From: Muscardinus avellanarius
Lineage: Eukaryota > Chordata > Mammalia > Rodentia > Gliridae
Length of the DNA: 64,000 nt
NCBI GenBank assembly: GCA_963383645.1
Contig: OY726563.1
Span: 31,415,575-31,479,574 of the forward strand
Reading direction: 5' to 3'
The notes below the pieces were generated by a model. It ran no database searches and was not told the origin of the DNA. It saw only the letters and a list, made by a program, of their open reading frames with translations. Every line of letters begins with the position of its first letter. Position 1 is the stretch's first letter. Shown here piece by piece: positions 33,236-45,712 of this stretch. The position numbers and the translations under genes are program-made.

Positions 33236-33427
33236 AGGTGCTGGGGATTGAATCCAGGGGCGTTCTACCTCTGAGATATACTCACAGCCCTATTTTATGT
33301 TTTTGTTTTGAAACAGCATCTCAACAAGTTGTTGGCCTCATTAAGTTGCTGAGGCTGGCCTCAAACCTCCAATCCTCTCAGCCTCTCAAGTTTTGGTATT
33401 ACAGGCATGTGCCACCATGCCTGGCCT
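33236..33427 (-). mobile_element. SINE, B1-dID dimer
   Basis: Reverse ID (GGGGATTGAATCCAGGGGC) and B1 halves. Confidence 0.88.
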
Positions 33428-33599
33428 ATTGTATCTTAACTTTACTGTAGGTTTTTCCAGCAGAAACGTCTTCACCATATTTCCCCAACTCCCTTAAGGA
33501 AAATTTTCACACAAAAAATCTTTAAACCATGTGCTGTGGCAAAAAGAAATTTTAATATGGAAATCTGTTCAATTTTGGTAGCCTTACAAAGTGGGCAAA

Positions 33600-34112
33600 A
33601 AATTCTTAATTGAAGTTGATGGACATAATAAAATCAGTCTGGCTCTGCCGCCAAACAATTATTTTGAGCCTCATCTCTAATTCTATTACCTCTTGGGTTT
33701 CCTGTATACAGAGGTCTGTGACAAGAATTTGGGCTTTTGTTCCTTTTGCCAACCCTTAGGCCAAAGAATACCTAACTATGACAGAAGTTAGGAGAAAGGC
33801 CTAAAGCAGATCCTTCCCTGGGACTTTCAGGGGAAGCAAGATCCTACCAACACCTTGACTTTGAACTTCTGCCCTCAACTGTGAAACATGTATCTGGTTT
33901 GTGTGTGGTGTTATGTGGTACTGAGCATAGAATTCAGGGGCATTTTACCTCTGAGCTACACTCCAAGCCCTTTTAATTTTGAAACAGAGTCTTCCTAAGT
34001 TACCGTTTGCTGGCCTCAAATCTGTGAATTTCCTGTCTCAGCCTCCTATGTATCTGTTGTTTTAAGATACCAATTTATAGTACTTTGTTAAGGCAGCCCT
34101 GGGAAACAAATA
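33600..34112 (+). mobile_element. MaLR/MLT-like LTR, interrupted by a SINE
   Basis: The end TCTGTTGTTTTAAGATACC...TAGTACTTTGTTAAGGCAGCC and the preceding CACCTTGACTTTGAACTTC are typical of old LTRs of this group. The SINE at 33,910-34,060 splits it. Confidence 0.5.
33910..34060 (-). mobile_element. SINE, B1-dID, 3' part
   Basis: Reverse orientation; lies inside an LTR-like repeat. Confidence 0.75.
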
Positions 34113-34458
34113 ACACCTTTACAGAACTAGATATTTTCTACTTCATACATAGCAGGGTCTTTATGAATACCGTTTTTTAAAATCCTTAATTTTTTTTATT
34201 TAACAAATTTTTTATTGAACATAAATAGTATACATTTAAACTATATTTGGTGCCCTCTCCCCCCCACCCCCATTTTCCCTTCCCCCCTCCCACCAATGGT
34301 TGTCCAGGTTAACCATGTCATATTCATAATTTTACACATATTCAGATGTAGACCCTTATTAATCAAGATAAGCATTTCTCCTCTCCTATCTTTCCATTCA
34401 AACTTTGCTGATATTTTCCCTCCATTATATGGAGTCCCACTGGTATCCTCTGTGTTTC

Positions 34459-37400
34459 CTAGTTTGGGCATATTAGAGGAAACATATGTACCTTCTCCTT
34501 CTGTGCTTGGCTGATCTCACTTAACATAATGTTCTCCAGGGCTTTCCATCTTCTTGCAAATGATATAATTTTGTTCTTCTTTATGGCTGAATAAAATTCC
34601 ATTGTGTGTATTTCCCAAAGTTTTGCTCTCCATTCATCTGTTGGTGGAGATCTGGGTTGGTTCCATATTTTGGCTATTACAAATTGTGCTGCTATGAACA
34701 TAGGTATGCATATGTTGCTGTATTTCTCTGAATTCAACCCCTTTGGAAAGATACCCAGGAGTGGTATAGCTGGATCATATGGTGGATCTATTCCCACCTT
34801 TCTTAGGAATCTCCACACAGATCTCCATAGTGGCTGAACTAGTTTGCACTCCCACCAACAGTGTAAAAGAGTTCCTCTTTCCCCACATCCTCGCCAGCAT
34901 TTGTTGTTGTTTGATTTCTTTATGCTTGCTACTCTGACTGGGGTTAGATGGAATCTCAGTGTAGTTTTGATTTGCATCTCCCTGATGGCCAGTGATGAAG
35001 AACATCTTTTCATGTCTCTATTGGCCCTTTGTATCTCTTATTTTGTGAAGTGTCTATTTAGTTCATTTGCTCATTTCTTGATTGGGTTGTTTGTTTTCCT
35101 AGTGTAGAGTCTTTTGAGCTCTTTGTATATTCTGGATATTAGCCCCCTATTAGAATAGTGGTTGGTAAAGATCTTTTCCCATTCTGTAGGCTTCCTCTTT
35201 AGGTTATTGATAGTTTCCTTTGATGAGAAGAAACTTTTTAGTTTGATGCTATCCCACTTGTTTATTCTTGCTTTAATTTCCTGAGCTTTGGAGATTTTGT
35301 TGAGAAAGTTACTGCCTATGCCAATATGTTGTAGTGTTGAACCTATGCTCTCCTCTACTAACTTCACAGTCTCAGGTCTAATTTCTAAGTCTTTGATCCA
35401 TCTTGAGTTGATTCCTGTGTTTGGTGAGATATAGGGGTTTAGATTCATCTTTTTACAAATGGTTAGCCAGTTCTCCCAGCACCACTTGTTGAAAAGGCTG
35501 TCTTTTCTCCAGCATATGTGTTTGGCCCCTTTGTCAAAGATTAATTGATAAAGATGTGTGGATTTGTTTCTGTATCTTCTATTCTAATCCACTGGTCAGT
35601 ATATCTGTTTTTGTGCCAGTACCATGCTGTTTTTACTACTATTGCTCTATAGTATAGTTTGAAGTCTGGGATTGTAATGCCTCCTGCATGTTTCTAATTG
35701 TTGAGAATTGCTTTGGCTATTCTAGGTCTTTTCTTTCTCCATATAAAGTTCATGATTGATTTTTCTAGGTCTCTGAAGAATGCCGCTGGTATTTTATTGG
35801 GAATTGCATTGAACCTATAGATCAGTTTTGGCAGAATGGCCATTTTGATGATATTTATTCTGCCTATCCATGAGCACGGGAGATCTTTCCATCTTCCAAG
35901 GTCTTCTTCAATTTCTTTCTTTAATGTTTTATACTTTTTGTTGTAGAGGTGTTTTACGTCTTGGGTTAGGTTTATTCCTATGTATTTTATTGGTTTTGAA
36001 GTTATAGTGAATGGAATTGTTTTATTTGTTGTTTCATTGTGGATTCGTTGTTGGCATAAAGAAAAGCCACTGATTTCTTTAGGTTGATTTTGCATCCTGC
36101 GACTTTGCTGAATTTGTCAATCAGCTCCAGAAGTCTTTTGGTTGAGTTCTTTGGGTCTTCCAGATAAAGGATCATGTCATCTGCAAATAAGGATAATTTT
36201 AATTCCTCTCTTCCTATTAAATTCCTTTGATTTCCTTCTCTTGTCTTATTTCTACAGCAAGAGTCTCAAGGACTATATTGAAAAGGAGTGGTGATAGTGG
36301 GCATCCTTGTCTTGTTCCTGACTTTAGTGGAAATTCTTGCAGTTTTTCCCCATTCAATATAATGTTGGCTTTGGGTTTACAGTATATTGCCTTAATGATG
36401 TTGAAGTACTTTCCTTCTATCCCAATTTTTTGCAGTGTTTTTAACATAAATGGGTGTTGGATTTTCTCGAATGCTTTTTCAGCATCTATTGCTATGATGA
36501 TGTGGTTTTTGTTCTTGGTTCTATTTATGTGGTGAATAACATGTATTGATTTGCGTATGTTGAACCAGCCTTGTTTTTCTGGGATGAAACCGACTTGGTC
36601 ATGATGTATTATTCTCTTTATATAGTTTTGAATGCGTATAGCTAGTATTTTGTTTAGAATTTTTGCATCTATGTTCATTAAGGATATTGGTCTGTAGTTT
36701 TCCTTTCTTGAAGTATCTTTATTTGGTTTGGGGATTAATGTGATACTGGCCTCATAGAAGGAATTTGGGAGAGTTCCATCTCTTTCAATTTCCTGGAAAA
36801 TGTTACGAAGTATTGGTATTAGTTGTTCACTGAAGGTTTTGTAGAATTCAGCTGGGAACCCATCTGGGCTTGGGCTTTTCTTTGGTGGAAGAATTTTTAT
36901 TGCCATTTCTATTTCTTTGGTTGTTATTGGTTGGTTTAGGCTTGCTATGTCCTCTTGGCTGAGTGTAGGAAGGTTAACTGTGCTTATAAATCTATCAATT
37001 TCTTCCAGGTTTTCAAGTCTATTGGAGTATAACTTTTTAAAGTAGTTTCTGATAATCTTTTGAATTTCTTCACTATCTGTGGTGATATCTCCTTTTTCAT
37101 TTCTAATTTTGATAATTTGAGTTGATTCTCTTTTTCTTTTGGTTAGGTTGGCCAGGGGTTTATCAATTCTATTAATCTTTTCAAAGAACCAACTTTTTTA
37201 TTGATTCTTTGAATTTTTTTTGTTCTCTATTTCATTTATTTCTGCTCTAATTTTAATGATTTCTTGCCTTCTGCTGGCTTTGGGAATAGACTGTTGCAGA
37301 ATTTCTAGTTCCTTGAGTTGTCTCATTAGGTTCTTTACTTGGTGGTTCTCCGTCCTTTTTATGTGGGCACTCAATGCAATAAACTTTCCTCTTAATACTG

Positions 37401-38329
37401 CCTTCATGGTGTCTCATAGATTTTGGTAGGTTGTATCTCTGTTTTCATTTGTTTCCATAAATTTCTTTATTTCTTCCCTAATTTCTGCTCTTACCCATTC
37501 ATCATTCAATAGTGTATCATTCATTCTCCATGAATTTGAATACTTTCTTTCAAGTTTCCTGTTGTTGATTTCTACTTTTATTCTGTTGTGGTCTGAAAAG
37601 ATGCAAGGAATTATATTACTTGTTTTGAATTTGCTGGTATTTTCTTTGTGTCCCAGGATGTGGTATATTTTGGAGAAGGTTCCATGGGCTGCTGAGAATA
37701 ATGTGTATTCTGTAGTTCCTGGTTGAAATAATCTGAAAATGTCTATTAGGTCCATTTGGTTCATGGTTTTCTTTAGTTCTAAAGCGTCTTTACTCATCTT
37801 TTGCCTTGAAGATCGATCCAGTGGTGTGAGAGGCATATTAAAGTATCCCACAATTATTGTATTTGGGTCTACTTGGGATCTTATGTCCAGAAGGGTTTGT
37901 TTTACAAATGTGGTTGCACCCACATTTGGGGCATAAATATTTACTATCATTATATCTTCTTGGTGTATTGTTCCTTTTAATAAAAGGAAGTGCCCTGATT
38001 TGTCTCTTTTGATGTGTTTTAGTTTAAAGTCTGTTTTGTTGGATATCAGGGTTGCTACCCCTGCTCTTTTTTGGTCACTGGTGGCATGGTATATCTTTTT
38101 CCATCCTTTCACTTTCAGCCTGTGAATGTCTTTGGCTGTGAGGTAAATTTCTTGCAGACAGCATATATTTGGATTGTTTCCTAATCCACATTGCCAGTCT
38201 ATGTCTTTTGATTGGTGAATTAAGTCCTTTGACATTAAGAGATATTATTGAAATATGATTTTTGTTTTCTGCCATTTTGTGTTCTACTTTTGGGTGGTGT
38301 GATCTTTCTTCTTTACTTAAATGGCCCAC
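34459..38329 (-). pseudogene. L1 ORF2 (endonuclease-reverse transcriptase), multiply broken
   Basis: The endonuclease starts at 38,329 ([20 protein letters not shown]) and shifts frame near 38,200 (continuing [13 protein letters not shown]). A stop follows at 37,414. The reverse transcriptase block is at 36,906-36,217 ([52 protein letters not shown]). An in-frame stop at 36,217 precedes the catalytic FADD, whose codons lie at 36,187-36,176. A shift near 36,100-35,690 follows. The Cys-rich C-terminal domain is at 35,013-34,459 ([18 protein letters not shown]). At least two frameshifts and several stops make it inactive. Confidence 0.9.
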
Positions 38330-38426
38330 TTATTAACTTCCTCTCTTCTCTGATTCTGAAGTCTGCTTCTTTTTTCTTCCTTATGGTTTATTTCTTTAAG
38401 AATTTTCTCTAGTGTTGGCTTTGAAT

Positions 38427-39290
38427 TCATGAATTCTTTGAGATTCTGTTTATCCTGACTTTGGTTTCACCATTGATCTTGAATAGTAGTTTTGCTGGAT
38501 AGATTAGTTTGGGTTGGAAGTTATTTTCTTCCAGGGTCTGAAACATGTCGTACCAGTCTCTCCTAGCATTCATGACCTGGGTTGTATAGTCTGGGATGAT
38601 TCTTATTGTTTTGCCTCTATATGTAACCCGTCTTTTTGTTCTCACTGCTTTTAAGATTCCTTCCTTAGCCTCTATATTGGTCATTTTGGTTATTATGTGG
38701 CGTGGAGTAGTCTTTCTTTGGTCCTGTCTCAGTGGAGTTCTGTATGCCTCCTGGACATGAAGGTCCAAGTCTCTTTCCATATTTGGAAAATTCTCTGAGA
38801 TTATTTCCTTGAAGATATTACAGATGCCCTTGGTCTGTACCTCTATCCCTTCTTCAATTCCTATTATCTGTAAATTAGGATGCTTCATATTATCCCATAT
38901 TTGCTGGATGTTTAGGTTTTGTTGTTGTAAAGATTTCTGTATATCGCTGACTGTGTTTTCGGTTTGGGATGTACTGTCTTCTAATATTGATATTCTGTTT
39001 TCCATTTCATCTAATCTTCCAGAATTTCTTTCTATTGCTGTCTTCATTTCACTTATTGCCTCTTTCATTTCATTCCAGACCTCTTTCTGATTCTTTTTTA
39101 GTGTTTCTAACTCACCTTTCACCTCCTCTATACTTGTTTTAAATCCTTTCATCATACTGTACATCAAGATTCTGAACTCCCCTTCTTGCATTTCTAGTAG
39201 GTCAGTATTCGTGATTTCTGCTGTGTCTTCATAATTCCTGGTTCTCATATTTGTAGCATTCTCTGTCCTGTTTTTCTGATTTTTACCCAT
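38427..39290 (-). pseudogene. L1 ORF1 (RNA-binding chaperone), frameshifted near its 3' end
   Basis: An open frame of 287 codons shows the ORF1p plan: a coiled coil (about residues 50-125, heptads such as EMKTAIERNSGRLDEMENRI), then the RRM-like domain (about 130-225; PNLQIIGIEEG, ENFPNMERD, RTPLRQDQRKTTPRHII) and the C-terminal domain with PAKLLFKINGET. It is shorter than a typical ORF1p of about 330-360 residues. The expected last segment is visible in another frame just after position 38,460, so a small indel truncates the C-terminus. ORF1p forms trimers that coat L1 RNA. Confidence 0.88.
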
Positions 39291-41404
39291 CGTTCATGAG
39301 TATTATGCTTAGTCCAATCTTAATATTAGGGGTTTAGGAGTATCGGCAAGTCAGCAGAGCTTTTCCTGTGTTGAGGGTGGGTGATGTGGGAGGAGCTGGG
39401 GTGATGGGTAAAGAAATCAGATTAGGTAGCGGATATGTTTAGGTTGAGAAAGACTTTAAGTATGATAAGGTAATATCTTGCTGAGAATGAGAGAGTTAAC
39501 TAGTAGGACTTTTGTCATTAGTAGAGTAAGTAAGGAGATATGAAATACTTTGAGTATTAAACAAGGAGGTATATTATGGGGAAAATTTTGGGGGGAGAAG
39601 AGTGTATAGGTTAGTGTGGGGAAGTTTATATGGAAGGAGTAGACAAACATAAAAAAAAATCCACACAAGATACCAAGACTATTATGTAATCCAAGAAAAA
39701 GAAAGGAAAACCCAATCAAAGGAGGAGAATGAAAAAAGGGAGGAAAGAGGAAGAAAGAGGAAAGAAGGACAAGAATAAAATAAAAGGAACTAGCAGCTGT
39801 GTGAAATCAGAAAACAAGGCAAACTATCAAATATATATAAAAAAACAAGTTAATGAAGGATGTGGAAAAAAATAAAACAGCAATAACCATAACAAAACAA
39901 AAGCACTGTAAAAGCAAAACAAAACATCCACAGTAACAGTAAAAAAAAAAAAACAGTCCTACTTATTTACGAATATGGGGTCAGATTCATATAATATTTG
40001 CGTATCTTATTGCTTTGGTAGTTTTCAGAATATAATCCAGTGTCTCTTAGTTTTCTTTGTACTCTATTTTTATTTTCTTAGGTCACTCTGAGTGTTTGTA
40101 CACCTTTCTTTCCTTTAACTGCTTTGAGTTTATGTGTCAGGATGTCTGGTGTCACTTATTAGATTCTGTACGATTCCCAGGTTCTGCATAATTCCAACCT
40201 GTAGTCAGCACCTCTGCACTCACCACCCTAGATTCTGGCCTGTGCTTCCCTACAGCAGGAGTGGAGGGTGTCCAAAGTAGACTTGGAACCTCCCCCTGCA
40301 GTCCTGTGCAGATATTGTGTCTCATTGGATTTTCCTGTGTCTCTGGAAATTCTAACTGGGCTAGCCAGTGGGGTCCCAAGATGTGCCCTGGGCAAAGGGT
40401 TGCCGGTTCCTGGATGCCCACACTTACTGCCAGAGCTCTGCCAGTTCCAAGAGTGCAGGCTGGGTGCGCTGCTATTATTGGACCCAGGCGTGGTGGGTGC
40501 AGCTGCCTAGTGCTTGCTGCTATGCTCCTCCACGGTTCATTGGGCTGTGTATTAGACTAGAACTGAGTATCAGGCTGCCGGGTGGGTGGGAATTCCCAGC
40601 AGTGGGCCAGGGGCGTGGGATAAGTGCACAGGTGTCCAGGGGGCACAGGCGCTGCGAGGTGTCCAGCAATGATCTCTGCCTCCCACGGGCTGTAGAAGCT
40701 GGGTGCCCGAAGAGATCTCACGGGCGCACAGAGCTTTCGCCGCCTGGAAAGCAGGCCTCCGGCAAGGTGGGTGTCTGGGCTCCAGTGGGGGGCACGAGCT
40801 AGGCACACAAGGTAGGCTCCGATTTAGGGGTGGGGGTGGCGCAGGCACTGACTACTAGTGGGGGTCCGGGGTGCAGACAGGGTGCGCGAGGACAGTGCTG
40901 GGTTCTGAGGCGTGGGACAGATGCTTCGGGCCAGTGCTGGGCCTGGGGCGCATGCTAGTACCCGCACTTACCCTGGACGCACTCAGGTTCCTGGCTTCCT
41001 TGGTCAAGGCGTCCGTGGGAGTCTCTGTGCTGTTGTGATCCAGTCACTGGTGAGCACACAGAATTCTGATGTGGGTGCTGCTTGCTGCTTAAGATGAGGC
41101 TCTATGTCCATTTTCTGTCTCGGATTATCTTGCCGCAGTGGTTTCAGTCAGAGCTCGGGAGTGCAGTTTGGGTGGGCTGGCAGCCCGCCGGCGGGGATCC
41201 CGATTGTATCTGCAGTAGGTCTGGTGCCCGATCTTTGTTCTTCTTCTTCTTCGAGTTCAGAGTTTCTGCTGAGGTATCTGGATCTGTTTTGGTTCCTGGG
41301 ATGTTATTTTGTTGATTAAGACACTGCTATCTAAGTAGTTGAACTTTATTTGTTTCAGCTACTGAGAAGTGCTATGTCCCTCAGTCACCATTTTGAATCC
41401 CCCC
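39291..41404 (-). promoter_or_regulatory. L1 5' UTR / internal promoter
   Basis: The 2.1-kb leader is GC- and CpG-rich in its 5' part (40,200-41,300) and A-rich just before ORF1 (39,600-39,960). The YY1-like site lies at 41,384-41,395. Small open frames here are not conserved L1 proteins. Confidence 0.7.
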
Positions 41405-41574
41405 TAAAATCCTTAATGTTTTGACATGGATTTGCTTAAGATTTATATAAGATCTTAAAAATACTATCACTTGTTTATAAAGTTAATGTCCATTTAACAT
41501 TTCATTCATAATATATCTTAACAAAACCTAGGATTAGCTCTGTTTTATTTAAAGTCAATTGAAAATTGGTATCT

Positions 41575-41880
41575 TTTCTCTCATATGTGGAAGCTAGGGA
41601 AAAATCAGGATACCAGAGGGGCTTCAGATAATAGAGAAGACACTCCAATAGAGCCAGGGAAGAGATGAGGGAGAGTGAGAGTCGATGAAGGAATCACTTC
41701 CATTGATGTCATGTACCTATGTGAGAATACCAATGCCAATCTCAATATCCTGGACACAGAAGGGAGGAGAGGGGAAGGACCTGGGAGAAAGCCCACTGAG
41801 TGATATGTGCATATGCCACTACTACTATGAACTACGTTATGATGCAAGACTATAATGCACCAATAAAAGTATAAAAAATA
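41575..41880 (+). mobile_element. L1-type 3' tail fragment next to the large L1
   Basis: It starts TCTCATATGTGGAAGCTAGGG, a signature of the squirrel L1 3' UTR, and ends ATAATGCACCAATAAAAG. It lies 160 bp to the right of the full-length L1 and is of a different, older subfamily. Confidence 0.7.
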
Positions 41881-43060
41881 AAGTCAACTGACTAGGAATT
41901 TTAATTACATTCACAAAAATCATTTACTTTTTCCATATAATGTGAATTGTGTAAGGGTGTAATATCTTACCTGATTCTCTACTCCCACTCATACTCAGAG
42001 AGGTTATTATTCAGAAGATGTGGTACCAGAGGGTGAGAATCTTGAGGGCTACCAGAATCATGCCTACCACAAATGGCATATTATAGTTTAATTTGTGAAT
42101 TGACTTCTAATATAGTTTACATTTGATAAAATATTTTTGCAACATTGTACCAGTACTATAGTTGCAATTGTCCAAGTTTTCAAATTAAATTTACCTTTTA
42201 TTTTAATACAATTTGAATCTAATAAATTTAATAATGTAATGTTTATACAGAAGACAACTTTGTAATATTTAAAAATCGCAACACACCTACTCTGAATTAA
42301 CATTTTTACAACACTTGTGCATCAATTAGAGTTTCATTTTTTTGTTTAAGTGGAGCAATGGTCACTAGGATTGATGAATAAAATGTTTATTCACAAGCCA
42401 GAATAAGAAAAATAAAGGTGGTCTGAGGCATTCAACAAATAGCATCTGTGAGAAGGAAAAAATTTTTTTTTCAGTACTGGGGATTGAGCCTAGGGGCGTT
42501 CTGCTTGTAAGCTACACCTCCAGTCCTATTTTTCATTCCTTATTTTGAAACAGGGTTTCATCAAGTCGCAGAGAATCTAAATAGCTGAGGTTGGCTGAGA
42601 ACCTATGATCCTCCCATCTCAGCCTCCCAAGTACTGAGATTACAAGCATGCACCACCACACCAGGCTTGAAATAAATGTTTCTATCAAAATAGACTTAAC
42701 TTTATCCTTCCTATTACTTCTGATAGTGCAGTGTGTATTTGAGCCATATTTGATGATTACTACCAATGCTAGAGATACTGAAATAAGCAAAACTGGCTAT
42801 GTTTAGGTTTCATATGGTAGCCATCTGTGACAGGGTCAAACACTCAGGACCACACCATTTAACCTGTAATGCTTTCATGCCCAATCACATCCCTAAAGAA
42901 AGGAATGGGAAGTAAAGTCATGTCAGCACTCAGTTTTTCCACAAAGATGTATGACTTACATGGTTGCATTTAGATTTTCTTTACTCAGGGATTAAGGCGT
43001 TTTGTGAAAATGAGATTTTCCCCCCATTAAATCAATGAATAACTCCAAGTGCCTCCAAAT
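41881..43060. other. Region just downstream of RPGR
   Basis: AT-rich with one SINE; a minus-strand AATAAA at 42,391-42,386 could be a distal RPGR poly(A) signal. Confidence 0.5.
42473..42667 (-). mobile_element. SINE, B1-dID dimer
   Basis: Reverse ID (GGGGATTGAGCCTAGGGGC) and B1 halves. Confidence 0.88.
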
Positions 43061-43509
43061 TTTATTTGTACTCATCCATTTTAATTGCAGAACCAACCAG
43101 AAAGTTTACTAAAATAAGTTCATAACAATTTTGCCTCAGTTTTTAAAAATTGCAAATACATTAAAACTGTTACAGTGTCATGAGATTGCAAACATTGTCT
43201 TATGAAATTATAAATAAAACTGTTTAGTAAAACTATGAAATATCATAATTTTCACATATAAAAATATATTGTTTTGTGCAACACTGAACAGTTAAGGCCA
43301 CAACACTTCAAGGAAAGTTTGAGATACCCATAGTGTGAAATTGCTTGTTAAAAATATTAACATAAATAAATATCAAAACCAGTTGTATCAAACCAAACAT
43401 ATTAACGTATATTTTTGTCTGTTATCAGAAATTTTCCATCAGAAGTCATAACATTTTTCAAGTATAAATTATGAATGTGTTTGGTGATCATGAAAACATA
43501 AACATATAT
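43061..43509 (-). other. RPGR: Probable 3' UTR of constitutive RPGR
   Basis: AT-rich sequence follows the TAA. The first canonical polyadenylation hexamer on the minus strand, AATAAA, lies at 43,066-43,061, about 445 nt after the stop. A second lies at 42,391-42,386. Which one is used cannot be told from sequence alone. Confidence 0.45.
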
Positions 43510-43713
43510 TTATAGTACTATACAGGATTTTGATCTTCTCTCCATACTTGATGAAGTACCCTGATAGCTTTGTCCCATGTGGTTCTTGTTGGCATCTTTC
43601 TTATTGCTTTGGAAAGCTATTTGATCTCCTACTGGTTTTATCTCTGGGAGTGGCTCGCTATTATTCTGCATAGTTTTCTGACCTGGTAATGGTATCCGCT
43701 TAAAGAGGAAAAT
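43510..43713 (-). CDS. RPGR: RPGR exon 19, coding part with CAAX terminus
   Basis: This is the last coding exon of the constitutive isoform. The acceptor is TCTAG at 43,718-43,714 (reading TTTTTTCTAG|ATTTTC), and 67 codons run to TAA at 43,512-43,510. The product starts IFLFKR, contains EPLPEIKPVGDQ, and ends RRSKSCIVL. The terminal CIVL is a CAAX box. With Leu in the last position it should be geranylgeranylated, as known for mammalian RPGR whose human box is CTIL, and it provides the lipid handle recognised by PDE6D for delivery to cilia. The substitution of Thr-Ile by Ile-Val should not remove the motif. The 3' UTR follows to the left. Confidence 0.94.
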   Translation of the reverse strand: MFLFKRIPLPGQKTMQNNSEPLPEIKPVGDQIAFQSNKKDANKNHMGQSYQGTSSSMERRSKSCIVL

Positions 43714-43794
43714 CTAGAAAAAACACATAAAGTGTGAAAAGATTTAATTTCAGTAAGTGAAACATTGATTTAGTATTTAGGGGTATCTTTTTAC

Positions 43795-43978
43795 CTCACG
43801 ACTGCTATTGAACCCAGGAGAATTCTACCACTGAGTTATATCCTAAGCCCTTTTTAAAAAATTAGTTTTGCTGAGGCAGTCTCCCGAAACTGCCCTGGCT
43901 GGCCTCATACCTGTGACCCTTCTGCCTCATCCTCCTGAGTAGTTGGAATTACAAACATGCACCACTGTGCCTGGCTAT
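43795..43978 (-). mobile_element. SINE, B1-dID, diverged
   Basis: Reverse orientation, 80 bp beyond the RPGR exon 19 acceptor, so it lies close to the branch point and polypyrimidine region. Confidence 0.8.
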
Positions 43979-44458
43979 GGATGTCTTTTTTTTTTTTTAA
44001 CAAGTATGAACATGATATCATTACATCCTTATAGAGCATCATATATAATGGTACATTCTTAGTATCCACTGGTCTATTTTTTCTTTTACCAAAGTGCAGT
44101 CATGATTCTACCCTAAAGTGAGACCTTTCAGATTCTAAGTTCCAACACTATCAACAACCTTTTCCTTAAAAAACATATTTGGTATTTTACTTTGTTGCAT
44201 TGTAAGAGGAAAAAAGAGAAAAACTAGGATACCAGTCATTGTGCCATTTAAATGTAACCAGAAAGGGTCATTTTGGGGGCCTGACTGCCATGCCCACTAC
44301 ATCACCATTATAAAGATTTTCTATTGTAATATATTGGAGAAGGTGGACACATTTCCCTATCCTATATATCTGAATTTCTGGCAAAATGTTAGTGCTGCCA
44401 ACTGATGGTTGTGTGAACACTGTGTATCTAAGTAGGCAGTGGGAATACACAGCTTCTG

Positions 44459-44481
44459 CTTATTATTTATTATTATTATTG

Positions 44482-44520
<39 letters not shown>

Positions 44521-44521
44521 T
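44459..44521. repeat. (ATT)n microsatellite
   Basis: About 19 trinucleotide units. Confidence 0.95.
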
Positions 44522-44522
44522 T

Positions 44523-44719
44523 GCAGTATTGAGGATTGAACTCAGGGGCATTCTACTTCTGAGCTATATCCCCAGCTCTATTTCTTATTATTTTGAAACA
44601 GGGTCTCACTAAGTTGCAGAGAGCCTCGCTAAGTAGCTGAGGCTGGCCAAGAACTTGCGATCCTTCTATTTCAGCCTCCGAACTACTGGGATTACAAGTG
44701 TGTACCACCACACTTGGCC
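44523..44719 (-). mobile_element. SINE, B1-dID dimer
   Basis: Reverse orientation; (ATT)n at its tail. Confidence 0.88.
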
Positions 44720-44816
44720 TGCTTTATTTAAGCAAAAAACAAGATGCTGAACTTATAAAGACCAGATTGGTTTGAGAGAGAACAAAAATAGAACTTCACT
44801 TAAAACTGAAAAATAG

Positions 44817-45005
44817 CTGGACACAATGGCACACACCTGTAATCCCATTACTTGAGAGCCTGAAAGAGTTTAAAGTAAAGCAAGTTTGGGGTCAGCAATT
44901 GCTAACTTAGCAAGACTCTGTTTTAAAATAGAAACTAAAGCTGACAGGAGTTATAGCTTAGTGGTAGAAAGACTATCCCTGAACTAAATCCCCAGTGCCA
45001 CAAAA
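44817..45005 (+). mobile_element. SINE, B1-dID, diverged
   Basis: B1 half CTGGACACAATGGCACAC; ID half GACAGGAGTTATAGCTTAG. Confidence 0.8.
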
Positions 45006-45198
45006 ACAATATGAAAAAAATAATCATCAAAATTAAAACTCAAAAGGGAGTTTAAAGAGCAGAGTAGTTTCAGGAAAAGAGGCTGTAACTCAAACAAAGA
45101 AAATATGAAACTAATACTAAAAGACATGGACAACAGAATGAAAAGTTTTATATCAGATTTCAAAAGGGGTGAGAGGAAGTATTTACATATATAATGGG

Positions 45199-45480
45199 CC
45201 GGGCATGGTGGTGCACACTTGTAACCCCAGCATTCAGGAGGCTGAGACAGGAGAATCACAGTTTGCGGACAGCCTCAGCTACCTAGTGAGGCCCTTTGCA
45301 ACTCAGTGAGACCCTGTTTCAAAGTAAAGAATAAAAAATAGGGCAGGGGATGTAGCTCTGAGGCTGAATGCCCCTGAGTTCCATCCCCAGATCCGCAAAA
45401 AAAAAAAAAAAAAAAAAAATTGTGCTGGGGTAGCTCGGAGGTAGAATGCCCCTGGGTTCCATCCCCAGTACCACAAACTA
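45199..45480 (+). mobile_element. SINE, B1-dID dimer followed by an extra ID half
   Basis: A full dimer ends in a long A-run (45,397-45,418). A second ID half (GTGCTGGGGTAGCTCGGAGG) follows directly. Confidence 0.88.
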
Positions 45481-45712
45481 ACTATATATATGTATATATG
45501 TATGTATATATAATATATATAATATATATGGAATGAGAATCTTTAAAACTATGATGAACAATATGAATTTTCAGATTCAAGGGTCATAATAGATTTCAAA
45601 ATAGTTAAAATAAAAAATCGCACCTAGATATCTCATAGTGAACCAAATCATATCGAAGACAAAAAAAAAAGAATGTAAAAATGCATCCAGACATAAATGA
45701 CAGGTGATAAGA

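Larger units (their letters stand above)
34191..41404 (-). mobile_element. Near full-length LINE-1 (L1)
   Basis: An exact 13-bp target-site duplication TAAAATCCTTAAT flanks it at 34,178-34,190 and 41,405-41,417. The sense strand runs right to left: 5' UTR (41,404-39,291), ORF1 (39,290-38,427), short spacer, ORF2 (from 38,329 to about 34,459), 3' UTR and an A-rich end at 34,191. The 5' end reads GGGGGGATTCAAAATGGTGAC, with a YY1-like AAATGG motif in the same place as in other mammalian L1s. Both ORFs are disrupted, so this copy cannot move by itself. The length of 7.2 kb is normal for a rodent L1. Confidence 0.96.

Noticed and set aside
40152..41315. Several 60-144-codon frames at 40.1-41.3 kb, GC-rich, CpG-island-like
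   Set aside because: They lie in the L1 5' UTR; CpG richness belongs to the L1 promoter and not to a host gene.
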